Of a DNA stretch of 64,000 nucleotides, positions 20,488 through 28,467 are shown piece by piece. A program made the translations under genes and the position numbers. Under the pieces are notes generated by a model. The model made no database searches and was not told the DNA's origin. It was given only the letters and a program-made list of their open reading frames with translations. Within the stretch, counting starts at the first letter, position 1. Each line of letters begins with the position of its first letter. Source of the DNA: Vibrio ostreicida (GTDB lineage: Bacteria > Pseudomonadota > Gammaproteobacteria > Enterobacterales > Vibrionaceae); contig NZ_JABEYA020000002.1 in assembly GCF_013074385.2 (NCBI RefSeq), positions 631,368 through 695,367 of the forward strand, given 5' to 3'.

Positions 20488-21282
20488 ATGAGTAAATCGT
20501 TACTGTTTCACAAAACGTACTTGCACCCAACGAGCAAAGAGTGGGTGGTATTTGTGCATGGTGCGGGCGGCAGTTCGTCTATTTGGTTTAAACAAGTCAA
20601 AGCGTACCGAGAGCACTTCAACTTGTTGCTCGTTGACTTACGCGGGCACGGAAAGTCGAGTCCCTTACTCAAAGAGTTAATCGCTAAGCGATATACCTTT
20701 AAAGCCGTGACGGCAGATATTCTTAAGGTCCTTGATCACCTCAAAATTTCTTCGGCTCACTTTGTGGGTATGTCCCTTGGAACCATTATTGTTCGTAATC
20801 TTGCCGAGATGTCATCTGGGCGGGTAAAGTCAATGGTCCTAGGAGGCGCTGTAACACGGTTTAACACTCGCTCTCAGGCCTTGGTAAGGGTAGGCAACCT
20901 ATTAAAGCACATTGTCCCTTACATGTGGTTATATCGCTTATTTGCTTATATCGTTATGCCCCTTCGTGCGCAGAAGCAGTCACGGCATTTGTTCATTCGA
21001 GAAGCGAAGAAGTTGTGTCAGAAGGAATTTAAGCGCTGGTTTACCCTTACGGCAGAGGTCAACCCTCTTATGCGCTACTTTAAAGACCGTGAGCTTCCTA
21101 TCCCCACGCTATATTTGATGGGTGAGCGTGATTACATGTTTATCCGCCCCGTGAAAGAAATGGTTGCTGTTCATCAGAAAAGCACGCTACTTGAAATCCC
21201 AGACTGCGGACACGTCTGTAATATAGAGCGGCCAGAAGTCTTCAACCAGCATTCCATCGACTTTATTATACGTCAGAGCTAG
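20488..21282 (+). CDS. Alpha/beta hydrolase of unknown substrate
   Basis: The 264-residue protein has a complete alpha/beta-hydrolase triad: Ser96 in GMSLG, Asp215 in GERDYMF and His242 in DCGHVC. The oxyanion-hole HGAGG motif is at 24-28. There is no signal peptide, so it is cytosolic. A helical cap lies between about residues 120 and 190. Substrate cannot be predicted. It lies downstream of glgCA with its own ATG at 20488, separated by about 145 bases. Its TAG stop shares the tetranucleotide CTAG with the stop of the convergent gene on the other strand. Confidence 0.9.
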   Translation: MSKSLLFHKTYLHPTSKEWVVFVHGAGGSSSIWFKQVKAYREHFNLLLVDLRGHGKSSPLLKELIAKRYTFKAVTADILKVLDHLKISSAHFVGMSLGTIIVRNLAEMSSGRVKSMVLGGAVTRFNTRSQALVRVGNLLKHIVPYMWLYRLFAYIVMPLRAQKQSRHLFIREAKKLCQKEFKRWFTLTAEVNPLMRYFKDRELPIPTLYLMGERDYMFIRPVKEMVAVHQKSTLLEIPDCGHVCNIERPEVFNQHSIDFIIRQS

Positions 21283-21596
21283 GCAGGCGACTCGGTACTG
21301 AATCGCCCACATTGCCAGCAGGCGGCAAACTGGACCTCATTCATCTCATTGCAGTTTTGACATTGCCAGTCATCCCCTACCGGGGTGCTTTTGTGCGTGT
21401 CGATGACGGCTTGTGCTTGCTCACGTTGCTCTGGGTTCAATAGCCATACATAAGGCTGGGCATTGTCGCAGAAAGGGATCTCTCCTTGTAGGCCGAACAG
21501 AGCTTCCCCTCTGACTTCACAGTCAATGTGATTTGTTTTTAGAAGCTCACAGATGATGTGAGCTTCTGGTGGTGTATCGGCAATGTATAGTTTCAC
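21279..21596 (-). CDS. DUF2007-type protein with C-terminal zinc ribbon
   Basis: A 105-residue protein. The first 70 residues (MKLYIADTPPEAHIICELLK...) look like a DUF2007 signal-transduction-like fold (beta-alpha-beta with ELLKxxxI). The last third has two CxxC pairs (CQNC...CWQC), which should bind one zinc like a rubredoxin or RanBP2-type knuckle. The start is a GTG at 21596. It is supported by a GTGA four-base overlap with the stop of the upstream membrane-protein gene, which points to coupled translation. Function unknown. Confidence 0.8.
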   Translation of the reverse strand: MKLYIADTPPEAHIICELLKTNHIDCEVRGEALFGLQGEIPFCDNAQPYVWLLNPEQREQAQAVIDTHKSTPVGDDWQCQNCNEMNEVQFAACWQCGRFSTESPA

Positions 21597-22270
21597 GTTT
21601 GAGGGACGCCTTTCACTTTGCTCATTACCCATTTGGCGATAACAGGAAAAAGGCCAAGGAGTGCGAATGAGGCTAACACGGTAGGGGACACAATACCCGA
21701 CAAGCTGTCGATTTGCGCTAGCTGAGTCCCTGCATTGAGGTAGACGGCGGTCCCAGGCAGCATGCCCAACTGACTGACGAAATAAAAGCGAGCGGCCGAG
21801 AGAGGGGTTAACCCCATCAGAAGATTAATTAGGAAAAATGGAAACACTGGGATTAGGCGTAACGAAAACAGATAAAATGCCCCATCGCGCTCCACGCCTT
21901 GGTTAATCGCATTGAGGCGGTCACCAAATTTATTTTGTACCCAATCACGCAACAGAAAACGGCTGCTGAGAAAGGCGAGAGTCGCACCTATTGTGCTGGC
22001 GAAAGAGACCAACACTAAGCTGGTCCAAAAACCAAATAAAGCCGCCCCGAGTAAGGTGACGACAGCGGCGCCGGGAATGGAAAAGGCGGTGATAGCGATG
22101 TAAGCCAAAAAATAAACCACGGCGGCGAGTGCAAAGTTATTGCTGATAAAATCGGATAACGCGGTTTGTTGTACTTTGGCATTTTCCAATGTTAGATATT
22201 GACCAAAATTAGCGCCAAGGAAGATAATCAGTCCCACCAGAACGACCCCAAAAACAAGTTTTTTATTCAT
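21593..22270 (-). CDS. VTT (TVP38/TMEM64, DedA-like) inner-membrane protein
   Basis: This 225-residue protein has about five hydrophobic segments. The central VTT/SNARE-associated region contains the family's ...FSIPGAAVVTLLGAALFG... and RLIPVFPFFLINLLMGL motifs, with the conserved arginine and prolines. Relatives act in lipid handling (flippase/scramblase-like functions), but the substrate here is not known. ATG 22270 has GGGA about seven bases upstream; an ATG-free GTG-like start 12 bases further up is less likely. It is translationally coupled to the downstream DUF2007 gene. Confidence 0.85.
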   Translation of the reverse strand: MNKKLVFGVVLVGLIIFLGANFGQYLTLENAKVQQTALSDFISNNFALAAVVYFLAYIAITAFSIPGAAVVTLLGAALFGFWTSLVLVSFASTIGATLAFLSSRFLLRDWVQNKFGDRLNAINQGVERDGAFYLFSLRLIPVFPFFLINLLMGLTPLSAARFYFVSQLGMLPGTAVYLNAGTQLAQIDSLSGIVSPTVLASFALLGLFPVIAKWVMSKVKGVPQT

Positions 22271-22354
22271 AACGATTCCCATAGATTATTCTTCAAGCCC
22301 TAAAATTGTTAACAGATAAGAACGGTTTGGCAAAGGTTAAATTTCATAAAAAAT

Positions 22355-22385
22355 AAAAAAGCCAATCCATCGGATTGGCTTTTTA
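22355..22385 (-). terminator. Intrinsic terminator of tfoY
   Basis: Arms GCCAATCC (22361-22368) and GGATTGGC (22372-22379) with flanking A and T runs form a strong terminator after tfoY on the minus strand. Poly-A on the left gives the T run for that direction. Confidence 0.85.
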
Positions 22386-22404
22386 AAGAGACGGTTATTG
22401 ATGC

Positions 22405-22998
22405 TTAGTTCTCAAGCTTACTGGCCAACTCCTCTCGACGTTGTGTGGAAACCACCGACCAGTGTTTACCATTTAGCGCGCCCTCAAGGGCCCACAAGAG
22501 TTCTAATGAAACATCAGATGAGTGGGTTGCTTTGATGGCTTTAAAGGCTTCAACAGAACCGGCTTGTTCTAAATGCTCCACGCTGCCTATACCTGCTTTT
22601 TTGAGCATACGCTCAGTGGCAAGACGGAGGTTGGGTAAATCCTTAAGACGATTAGGTTTATTTTGTGCCTGAGACGTTTTTTCTTGCTTGGCAATCGCTA
22701 ACGCGTTTTGTGCTATTTCAAAAGCACGAGCTGGACAAGAAGCAATGTCATCGGTTAAAGCAAAATATTTAGTAACGACCGGGAAACCCCTTTTTTTATA
22801 AATGTAAGGTTCTAGGCCTTCAGATTTGAATTGACTAGCCAGTGCGTTGTCTGCTCGGATATGGAGCTTATCGTTGACGACCAAAGCGAACATCGTATCG
22901 TCTGAGAAAATGCCAAATCCGCCGAACATCGAACGGGATTTTATACGACCAAGTGGATCAAAAAGTCGCATCGAGTCTTTAAGTATTGGTTTATCCAT
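22405..22998 (-). CDS. tfoY: TfoX/Sxy family regulator, TfoY-like
   Basis: The 197-residue protein has the TfoX N-terminal domain ([20 protein letters not shown]) and the C-terminal helix-hairpin-type domain ([18 protein letters not shown]...). TfoX-family proteins act with CRP-like regulators; in Vibrio cholerae TfoX controls competence and type VI secretion, and TfoY controls motility and type VI secretion. The position next to purR and the upstream c-di-GMP riboswitch are those of TfoY (VC1722). The ATG at 22998 has no strong Shine-Dalgarno; translation may depend on the leader structure. Confidence 0.93.
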   Translation of the reverse strand: MDKPILKDSMRLFDPLGRIKSRSMFGGFGIFSDDTMFALVVNDKLHIRADNALASQFKSEGLEPYIYKKRGFPVVTKYFALTDDIASCPARAFEIAQNALAIAKQEKTSQAQNKPNRLKDLPNLRLATERMLKKAGIGSVEHLEQAGSVEAFKAIKATHSSDVSLELLWALEGALNGKHWSVVSTQRREELASKLEN

Positions 22999-23052
22999 GC
23001 TGTGTTATCTCGGTGTATATATTTATACGCCACCAACTATAGGTCCGAGAGA

Positions 23053-23081
23053 CTAGCAAAATAATGCAGAGACTGTGTCAA
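23053..23081 (-). promoter_or_regulatory. Candidate promoter downstream of the riboswitch
   Basis: On the minus strand a consensus -35 TTGACA (23076-23081) is followed by 17 bases and a TGCTAG -10-like box (23053-23058). Its -10 box is weak. In V. cholerae, tfoY has promoters both upstream and downstream of its riboswitch, and this would be a downstream one. Confidence 0.35.
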
Positions 23082-23160
23082 TAAAGTGTTTTGTACGTTT
23101 AAAATTTGACTACTTACTCTACTGCTATAAAAACAGAGAGTTAGAGGCATTCTTCAAACG

Positions 23161-23177
23161 ATGTAAAACGTTTGCAT
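23161..23177. promoter_or_regulatory. PurR/LacI-family-like operator in the tfoY leader
   Basis: The minus strand reads ATGCAAACGTTTTACAT. Its central GCAAACGTTT matches the core of the PurR consensus ACGCAAACGTTTGCGT. The same stretch can form a small RNA stem (CAAACG / CGTTTG, 23155-23174). It lies immediately downstream of the riboswitch aptamer and about 240 bases from the end of the purR gene. Confidence 0.35.
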
Positions 23178-23179
23178 TT

Positions 23180-23277
23180 TTGCCCATCGGCAACCCCGCT
23201 ACCTTTCAGTTTCCTGATTAAGGCCGGAAGCTTTGCGTCCCATCCTTTCAAATGGTTTGCCCTGTTCGTGGCATTGA
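23180..23277 (-). ncRNA. Cyclic di-GMP-I (GEMM) riboswitch
   Basis: Read on the minus strand, the sequence follows the Vc2 aptamer of V. cholerae closely. It has CACGAACAGGGCAAACC at 23270-23254, a P2 stem capped by a GAAA tetraloop (23249-23246 region), GGGACGCAAAGC, CCGGCC, and the 3' side GGTAGCGGGG...GATGG ending at 23184. The tetraloop and a P3 internal loop that could act as its receptor are both present. Family knowledge says it binds c-di-GMP and controls the tfoY gene 185 bases downstream. The edges are approximate. Confidence 0.93.
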
Positions 23278-23371
23278 TCGAACACATAAAGGGTAAATAA
23301 AATTTGAGGTAGGCATCACATCTTGATTGACAAAACGTGATATTAGTTCAGAGAAATTGCACTTAAATGAT

Positions 23372-23407
23372 AAGTCTGACTAATAAATCACGTTATTTGC
23401 CAGACTT
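23372..23407 (-). terminator. Terminator-like hairpin after purR
   Basis: Nested inverted arms AAGTCTG/CAGACTT (23372-23378, 23401-23407) and AATAA/TTATT (23382-23386, 23393-23397) form a hairpin ten bases after the purR stop. No strong T tract follows, so termination efficiency is uncertain and some purR transcripts may continue into the riboswitch leader. Confidence 0.5.
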
Positions 23408-23416
23408 TCAACAATG

Positions 23417-24424
23417 TTAAGCACCCATTTTGCAAACCGTATCACGTACGACGACTTCAGGATGCATCTCGAATACACGCTTATCGTGTTCTTTATCTTT
23501 GATGCGTTCGAGCAAAATTTCAAACGCGTTCTTTCCTACTCGCCGTTTAGGTTGATGGACGGTGGTCAGAGGGGGAGAAAAGTACTCGGCCAGCTCAATA
23601 TTGTCGTAGCCGATAACGGAGATGTCGTGTGGCACTTTGAGCCCCTGCTGTTGCAAGCGACTGATTAAACCGAGCGCCATCGTGTCATTAAAACAAAATA
23701 CCGCGGTGGGCTTTTTGTCCATGGCGACGATTTTGTCCGCAGCGAGGACCGCGGTATCACATTCGAAGTTACCTTCGAGAATCCAGTCTTCGTTGACGGT
23801 GAGCTCTGCTTCTGCCATCGCACGTCGGAAGCCCTGAATACGTTCTTGACACGCGGCTTTTTCGAAATGACCACTCAAACAGGCAATGTGCTGATGCCCG
23901 TTTTCGATCAAATGTTGCGTCGCCAGATACCCCCCTTCTTCAGAGTTGTCGATGATCTTATCGGCTTGTGAGCTTTCTGGCCCCCAGTCCATGACCACTT
24001 TCGGGATATCCTTGTGACGGTCGAGCATTTCGCTCAATTCTTCAGTTAAATCTGAACACATCACGAGGATGCCGTCGACTCGCTTCTCCGCCAGCATACG
24101 AATGTAGTCACGCTGTTTTTCGTAAATACCGCCAGTGTTACAGAGAATCAAGGTGTAGCCTTGACGATAGCAGTAGCTCTCAACACCATCAATCACTTCC
24201 GAAAAGAACAAGTTGGTGGACTGCGTTACTAGCATTCCTATTGTTCGGGTCGTGTTACATTTTAGGCTTCTGGCTACGGCACTGGGGGCGTAGTTGAGCT
24301 CAGTGACCGCTTCCATCACCTTTTCTTGAGTGGCTTCAGCAACAAAGCGCGTCTTATTGATGACGTGTGAAACCGTTGTCGTCGACACGCCTGCTAGGCG
24401 TGCCACATCTTTTATAGTGGCCAT
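23417..24424 (-). CDS. purR: HTH-type purine repressor PurR
   Basis: PurR is a LacI-family repressor of purine genes that uses hypoxanthine or guanine as co-repressor. The DNA-binding domain ([29 protein letters not shown]) is almost identical to that of E. coli PurR over residues 1-29, which makes the identification firm. The hinge ([11 protein letters not shown]) with the DNA-intercalating leucine follows. The core has the usual two-lobe periplasmic-binding fold, and the length of 335 residues is normal. The 5' leader contains a hairpin at 24504-24525. Confidence 0.95.
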   Translation of the reverse strand: MATIKDVARLAGVSTTTVSHVINKTRFVAEATQEKVMEAVTELNYAPSAVARSLKCNTTRTIGMLVTQSTNLFFSEVIDGVESYCYRQGYTLILCNTGGIYEKQRDYIRMLAEKRVDGILVMCSDLTEELSEMLDRHKDIPKVVMDWGPESSQADKIIDNSEEGGYLATQHLIENGHQHIACLSGHFEKAACQERIQGFRRAMAEAELTVNEDWILEGNFECDTAVLAADKIVAMDKKPTAVFCFNDTMALGLISRLQQQGLKVPHDISVIGYDNIELAEYFSPPLTTVHQPKRRVGKNAFEILLERIKDKEHDKRVFEMHPEVVVRDTVCKMGA

Positions 24425-24503
24425 AAGGTTTTGTCCTGTTGATGACTTCCTGACAACATATTCAACATATAGAAGAGATTGGCAGGAAGTATCAGAAACA
24501 CAA

Positions 24504-24525
24504 AAACCGCCGTAATCAGCGGTTT
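24504..24525 (-). other. Hairpin with U tract in the region upstream of purR
   Basis: On the minus strand AAACCGC (24519-24525 complement) pairs with GCGGTTT across an eight-base loop and is followed by a run of T. It lies 80 bases upstream of the purR ATG. It could be a second terminator after elyC, or an attenuator in the purR leader. The remainder of 24425-24670 shows no gene. Confidence 0.4.
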
Positions 24526-24670
24526 GTCTCTAGTTCATTCATTTCTGTCATTTTCGGTCCCGATTCTAGACTGATAGGACCAGAAGCGCAAACAAAAACG
24601 GTGAGGTGGGATAGAGTGAGATCTTAAGTAATCACTAAGTCTTTGTTGTGCATCAGGGGTGGGACGATAT

Positions 24671-24701
24671 AAAAAACCACACCGAGCATGGCCCGGTGTG
24701 G
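24671..24701 (-). terminator. Intrinsic terminator of elyC
   Basis: Arms CCACACCG (24677-24684) and CGGTGTGG (24694-24701) are followed on the minus strand by six T residues (A run 24671-24676). It lies eight bases past the elyC stop. Confidence 0.85.
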
Positions 24702-24708
24702 CGACTTT

Positions 24709-25512
24709 TTAAAGACTGCTTTCGGAGGGTTCGATCGCTGTTTCATCGTAACCGGAAGCCCAGTCACGTAAAGATTGCCACAGATACCCCAGTGTTTCGT
24801 GCCAATAACGCTCGGTTTGCTCTAGGTATACTGCTTTAGGAGAATACTTTGACCAAAATTGGGTTACCTTATCATGGGCAAGGTAATTGGTTGGCGCAGG
24901 ATAGGGTTTCAGGCCAGCAGAATGAAATTCGTGTAACGCTCTTCTCATATGGCTGGCAGACGTCACTACAACCAGTTTTTTACGTTTAACAAACGCGGCC
25001 GCCTGTCGGGCTTCTTCCCAAGTGTCTTTGGCGGTTTCCAACAAGATAATGTCTGACTTAGAGACCCCTAAAGCGAGCGCCACCTTAGCCATCATACGAG
25101 CGTTACTGACATCAGACCCACCCGCGTAGCCCGATAAAATTAATTTAGAACCCGGATAAATACGCATGACTCGGATACCTTCGGATAACCGCATCAGACC
25201 GGTGCGGCTCAGCTCAGAAGTCGGAGGGATCTCATCATCCACGACATGACCACTACCCAAAACCATGACGTAGTTGATTGGTTCATCCACAGGGAAGAAC
25301 GCAGAATATTGACGCTCCAAAGGCATTAATAGCCGCGACGACACCGGTTGAAAGGCAATAAGAAAAATACCGACCAAAGAGAAAAGAACAATGAAGCAGC
25401 CAGACTTTTGCTTTCTTGTAAACATAATCAGCATCAAGCCCATCAAACCGATGATCAGCAACGCTGGCAAAGGCATTAACAAGGAAGACACTACTTTTTT
25501 CAGCTCAAACAT
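24709..25512 (-). CDS. elyC: Envelope biogenesis factor ElyC (DUF218)
   Basis: ElyC (YcbC) is an inner-membrane protein needed for normal peptidoglycan/envelope assembly in E. coli. ATG 25512 is chosen because it gives MFELKKVVSSLLMPLP, the family N-terminus; an upstream in-frame start would add 66 atypical residues and overlap the cmoM promoter. Two membrane helices lie at about 10-31 and 37-57. The DUF218 domain follows (residues about 85-230) with VMVLGSG, SKLILSGYAGGSD, KDTWEEA and VVTSASHMRRA motifs. It is divergent from cmoM, the gene pair also being neighbours in E. coli. Confidence 0.92.
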   Translation of the reverse strand: MFELKKVVSSLLMPLPALLIIGLMGLMLIMFTRKQKSGCFIVLFSLVGIFLIAFQPVSSRLLMPLERQYSAFFPVDEPINYVMVLGSGHVVDDEIPPTSELSRTGLMRLSEGIRVMRIYPGSKLILSGYAGGSDVSNARMMAKVALALGVSKSDIILLETAKDTWEEARQAAAFVKRKKLVVVTSASHMRRALHEFHSAGLKPYPAPTNYLAHDKVTQFWSKYSPKAVYLEQTERYWHETLGYLWQSLRDWASGYDETAIEPSESSL

Positions 25513-25608
25513 ACATAAATAGTCCGAAAAAACACCAATTGATTTTAAATTAAGAGAATCCCTGTTTATATCTGCCTTCGTTGTGACAGAATAGCAGTAA
25601 GACTCGAC

Positions 25609-26421
25609 ATGATAACCCAAGCTATTGTGACTACAGACCGTAATTTCGACGATATTGCCCACAAATTTGCAAAAAACATCTACGGCTCCGATAAGGGAGA
25701 AATACGCCAAGCCATTGTTTGGGAAGAATTAGAACAATTACTTTGCGCGCTTAATGGTAGCAAAAAAAAACTGGATGTGCTCGATGCGGGCGGGGGTCTA
25801 GCACAAATGTCGCAAAAACTGGCTAAACTCGGACACCAGATTATATTATGTGATCTATCGTTGGAAATGTTGAAACTCGCCGAACAGGACATTGAAAAAA
25901 ATGGCTTGCTTGAGCAATATCGCCTGATTCATTCATCAATACAGAACATTAACGCACACTATGAGCCTAAGGTTGATGTGGTTCTTTTTCACGCGGTAAT
26001 GGAATGGTTAGTGGATCCCAAATCAGCACTGGAAGTGGTGCTGAATAAAGTGAAGCCGGGTGGAGCCGCCTCAATAATGTTCTATAACCATCATGGCTTA
26101 GTGTATAAGAATGTTGTCTGTGGCAACATTCCGCACGTCCTTAATGGAATGCCGCACCGTAAACGATTTAAGTTACAGCCACAAAAAGGGCTGAAACCTG
26201 AAATGGTTTATCAATGGCTTGAAGAGGCAGGCTTTGAAATAGGTGGAAAGGCAGGGATTCGTTGTTTTAGTGATTACATCGGAGACCGGCAATATTTGGG
26301 TGATTATCAAATTGAAGATGTCGTGGCACTTGAAAAACAGTTGTGTCGACAGGAACCCTACCTCTCACTGGGTCGATACATACACGTATGGGCTAAAAAG
26401 AAAGAACAACAGGAACAATGA
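25609..26421 (+). CDS. cmoM: tRNA 5-carboxymethoxyuridine methyltransferase CmoM
   Basis: CmoM (formerly SmtA) methylates cmo5U34 to the methyl ester mcmo5U34 in some tRNAs. It is a class I SAM methyltransferase with motif [11 protein letters not shown] near residues 57-65 and CDLSLEML next. The family start [17 protein letters not shown] is at residues 10-26. The N-terminal nine residues are uncertain because ATG 25609 has no clear Shine-Dalgarno. It is the first gene of a cmoM-mukFEB operon, with its stop touching the start of mukF. cmoA and cmoB, the earlier steps of the same modification, are at 36.4-38.2 kb. Confidence 0.93.
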   Translation: MITQAIVTTDRNFDDIAHKFAKNIYGSDKGEIRQAIVWEELEQLLCALNGSKKKLDVLDAGGGLAQMSQKLAKLGHQIILCDLSLEMLKLAEQDIEKNGLLEQYRLIHSSIQNINAHYEPKVDVVLFHAVMEWLVDPKSALEVVLNKVKPGGAASIMFYNHHGLVYKNVVCGNIPHVLNGMPHRKRFKLQPQKGLKPEMVYQWLEEAGFEIGGKAGIRCFSDYIGDRQYLGDYQIEDVVALEKQLCRQEPYLSLGRYIHVWAKKKEQQEQ

Positions 26422-27758
26422 TGAGTGAGATAACTCTCAATGCTGCTGAACAACCACTGGATGAGTTGGTTGGTTGGGTCAAGCAGCACGATTTCTCATT
26501 GAATCTAACGACAGAGCGCTTGGCATTCCTTATTGCGATTGCAGTGCTCAGTAACGAAAGATTTGATGATGAGCTGGGTGAAGGTGAGTTGCATGACGCG
26601 TTTACCATCGTCACTCGACTTTTTGACAATACTGGCGAAGCATCGGCTTTTCGTGCAAATAACGCGATCAATGAAATGGTCATGCAGCGATTGATAAGCC
26701 GCTTTACCAGTGAAATTAACGACGGTGCAAGTATTTACCGTTTGTCGCCATTGGCGATTGGTATCACGGATTATTATGTCCGCCACCGCGAATTTTCTAA
26801 GCTGCGCTTGTCCATTCAGTTGTCAATGGTAGCGGATGAAATGGCTAAAGCATTGGAATCCGCCCAACAGGGTGGAACAACAGGGCATTGGAAGAAGAAT
26901 GTTTACGGAGTACTCAAGTACTCGGTGGGTGAAATCTTCGATCAAATTGACCTCAATCAACGCGTGATGGACGAGCAGCAGCAGTCAGTTAAGCTGAAAA
27001 TTGCACAACTGCTCAACAACGATTGGCGTGAGGCGATCAATAACTGTGAAGCCTTGTTATCGGAGACGTCAAGTACGTTAAAAGAGCTGCAAGATACGCT
27101 TCAGGCGGCCAGCGATGAACTGCAAACCCAAATTCTGGATATTCAGGAAATTGTTTACGGCAACGCACAACTTGAGTTCATTGAGGAAGCCATATTTGTC
27201 TTGCAGATGAAGCTTGACCGGATTACCAGTTGGGGGCAACAAGCCATTGACCTTTGGATTGGATACGATCGTCATGTCCATAAGTTTATCCGCACAGCGA
27301 TTGATATGGACAAGAACCGAGCGTTTAGTACTCGTTTACGACAATCGGTCAAAGACTACTTCGAGATGCCTTGGTACCTGACGTTTGCCGATGCGGAAAG
27401 GTTAGTGGACCTGCGTGATGAGGCATTGGTTTTACGTAACGCAGAAGTGACGGGCCAGGTTCCCCGAGAAGTAGAATATGAAGAATTCCAAAAAGTGAAT
27501 GATGAGTTGTCGGACAAGATTGGAGAGATGCTCAAAGTGCATAAAGAGCAGGGAACACCCATTCATTTAGGGGCGGTGTTGCGCGATTATCTGGCGCAAC
27601 ATCCTCATACTCATCATTTCGATTTAGCCCGTATTGTCATTGATCAGGCGGTACGCCTTGGTTACTCAGAATCTGACTATCAAGCGATTCAACCTGACTG
27701 GCAAGCGATCAACGAATACGGGGCAAAGGTACAGGCAAATGTCATCGATAGATACTAA
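26421..27758 (+). CDS. mukF: Chromosome partition protein MukF (kleisin)
   Basis: MukF bridges MukB heads and recruits MukE in the MukBEF condensin. The 445-residue form begins at the second of two adjacent ATGs because AGGA is six bases upstream of it; the first ATG (26418) is three bases away. The N-terminal winged-helix dimerisation domain (residues 1-120), the long helical middle and the C-terminal winged helix that binds the MukB head fit the family. cmoM upstream overlaps by one base and mukE downstream by 20 bases, so the operon is tightly coupled. Confidence 0.97.
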   Translation: MSEITLNAAEQPLDELVGWVKQHDFSLNLTTERLAFLIAIAVLSNERFDDELGEGELHDAFTIVTRLFDNTGEASAFRANNAINEMVMQRLISRFTSEINDGASIYRLSPLAIGITDYYVRHREFSKLRLSIQLSMVADEMAKALESAQQGGTTGHWKKNVYGVLKYSVGEIFDQIDLNQRVMDEQQQSVKLKIAQLLNNDWREAINNCEALLSETSSTLKELQDTLQAASDELQTQILDIQEIVYGNAQLEFIEEAIFVLQMKLDRITSWGQQAIDLWIGYDRHVHKFIRTAIDMDKNRAFSTRLRQSVKDYFEMPWYLTFADAERLVDLRDEALVLRNAEVTGQVPREVEYEEFQKVNDELSDKIGEMLKVHKEQGTPIHLGAVLRDYLAQHPHTHHFDLARIVIDQAVRLGYSESDYQAIQPDWQAINEYGAKVQANVIDRY

Positions 27759-28467
27759 TGAATACTTGTCAGAGAATCTGGCAAAAGCAATCTCAAACCC
27801 ACTATTTCCCGCGTTGGACAGCCAGCTAAGGGCAGGGCGCCATGTTTCAAGCGACGATTTGGATAACCACGCGCTGTTGTCCGATTTTGAACTGGAGCTT
27901 AGTGGATTTTATCAACGCTATAATACGGAGTTAGTGAAAGCGCCTGAGGGCTTTTTCTATCTTCGTCCTCGCTCGACGTCTCTTATCAGCCGAAGTGTGT
28001 TGTCAGAGTTAGATATGCTGGTCGGGAAAGTACTGTGTTTTCTTTACCTCAGTCCTGAGCGTTTGGCACATGAAGGTATTTTCACCAATCAAGATCTGTA
28101 CGAAGAATTAGTCGCTCTGACTGATGAAAAGAAATTGATGAAGTTGGTGACTAATCGAGCCACGGGCTCCGATTTAGACAAAGAAAAGCTGTTTGAAAAA
28201 GTGCGGACTTCTCTGCGTCGCCTGCGCCGAATTGGCATTATCATCAATATCGGGGAGACAGGTAAGTTCAGCATCAGTGAAGCGGTTTTTCGCTTTGGGG
28301 CTGACGTACGGATCGGTGATGACATGCGCGACGCACAACTGCGTCTTATCCGTGATGGTGAAGCCGTGGTTCACACTAAAGAACCAAGTCAGGGGAGCCT
28401 GCTACCCGACTCTGAGGTGGGAGATGACCTGTCTCAGTCAGAACAAATAGAAGAAGGTGAAGCATGA
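27739..28467 (+). CDS. mukE: Chromosome partition protein MukE
   Basis: MukE is the KITE-type winged-helix subunit of MukBEF. The 242-residue form starting at ATG 27739 begins [18 protein letters not shown] and reaches the strongly conserved [16 protein letters not shown] segment; an upstream in-frame start would add 35 residues inside mukF. The [12 protein letters not shown] and [14 protein letters not shown] motifs are present. The C-terminal 40 residues are acidic and poorly conserved. It overlaps mukF by 20 bases and mukB by an ATGA. Confidence 0.96.
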   Translation: MSSIDTNEYLSENLAKAISNPLFPALDSQLRAGRHVSSDDLDNHALLSDFELELSGFYQRYNTELVKAPEGFFYLRPRSTSLISRSVLSELDMLVGKVLCFLYLSPERLAHEGIFTNQDLYEELVALTDEKKLMKLVTNRATGSDLDKEKLFEKVRTSLRRLRRIGIIINIGETGKFSISEAVFRFGADVRIGDDMRDAQLRLIRDGEAVVHTKEPSQGSLLPDSEVGDDLSQSEQIEEGEA

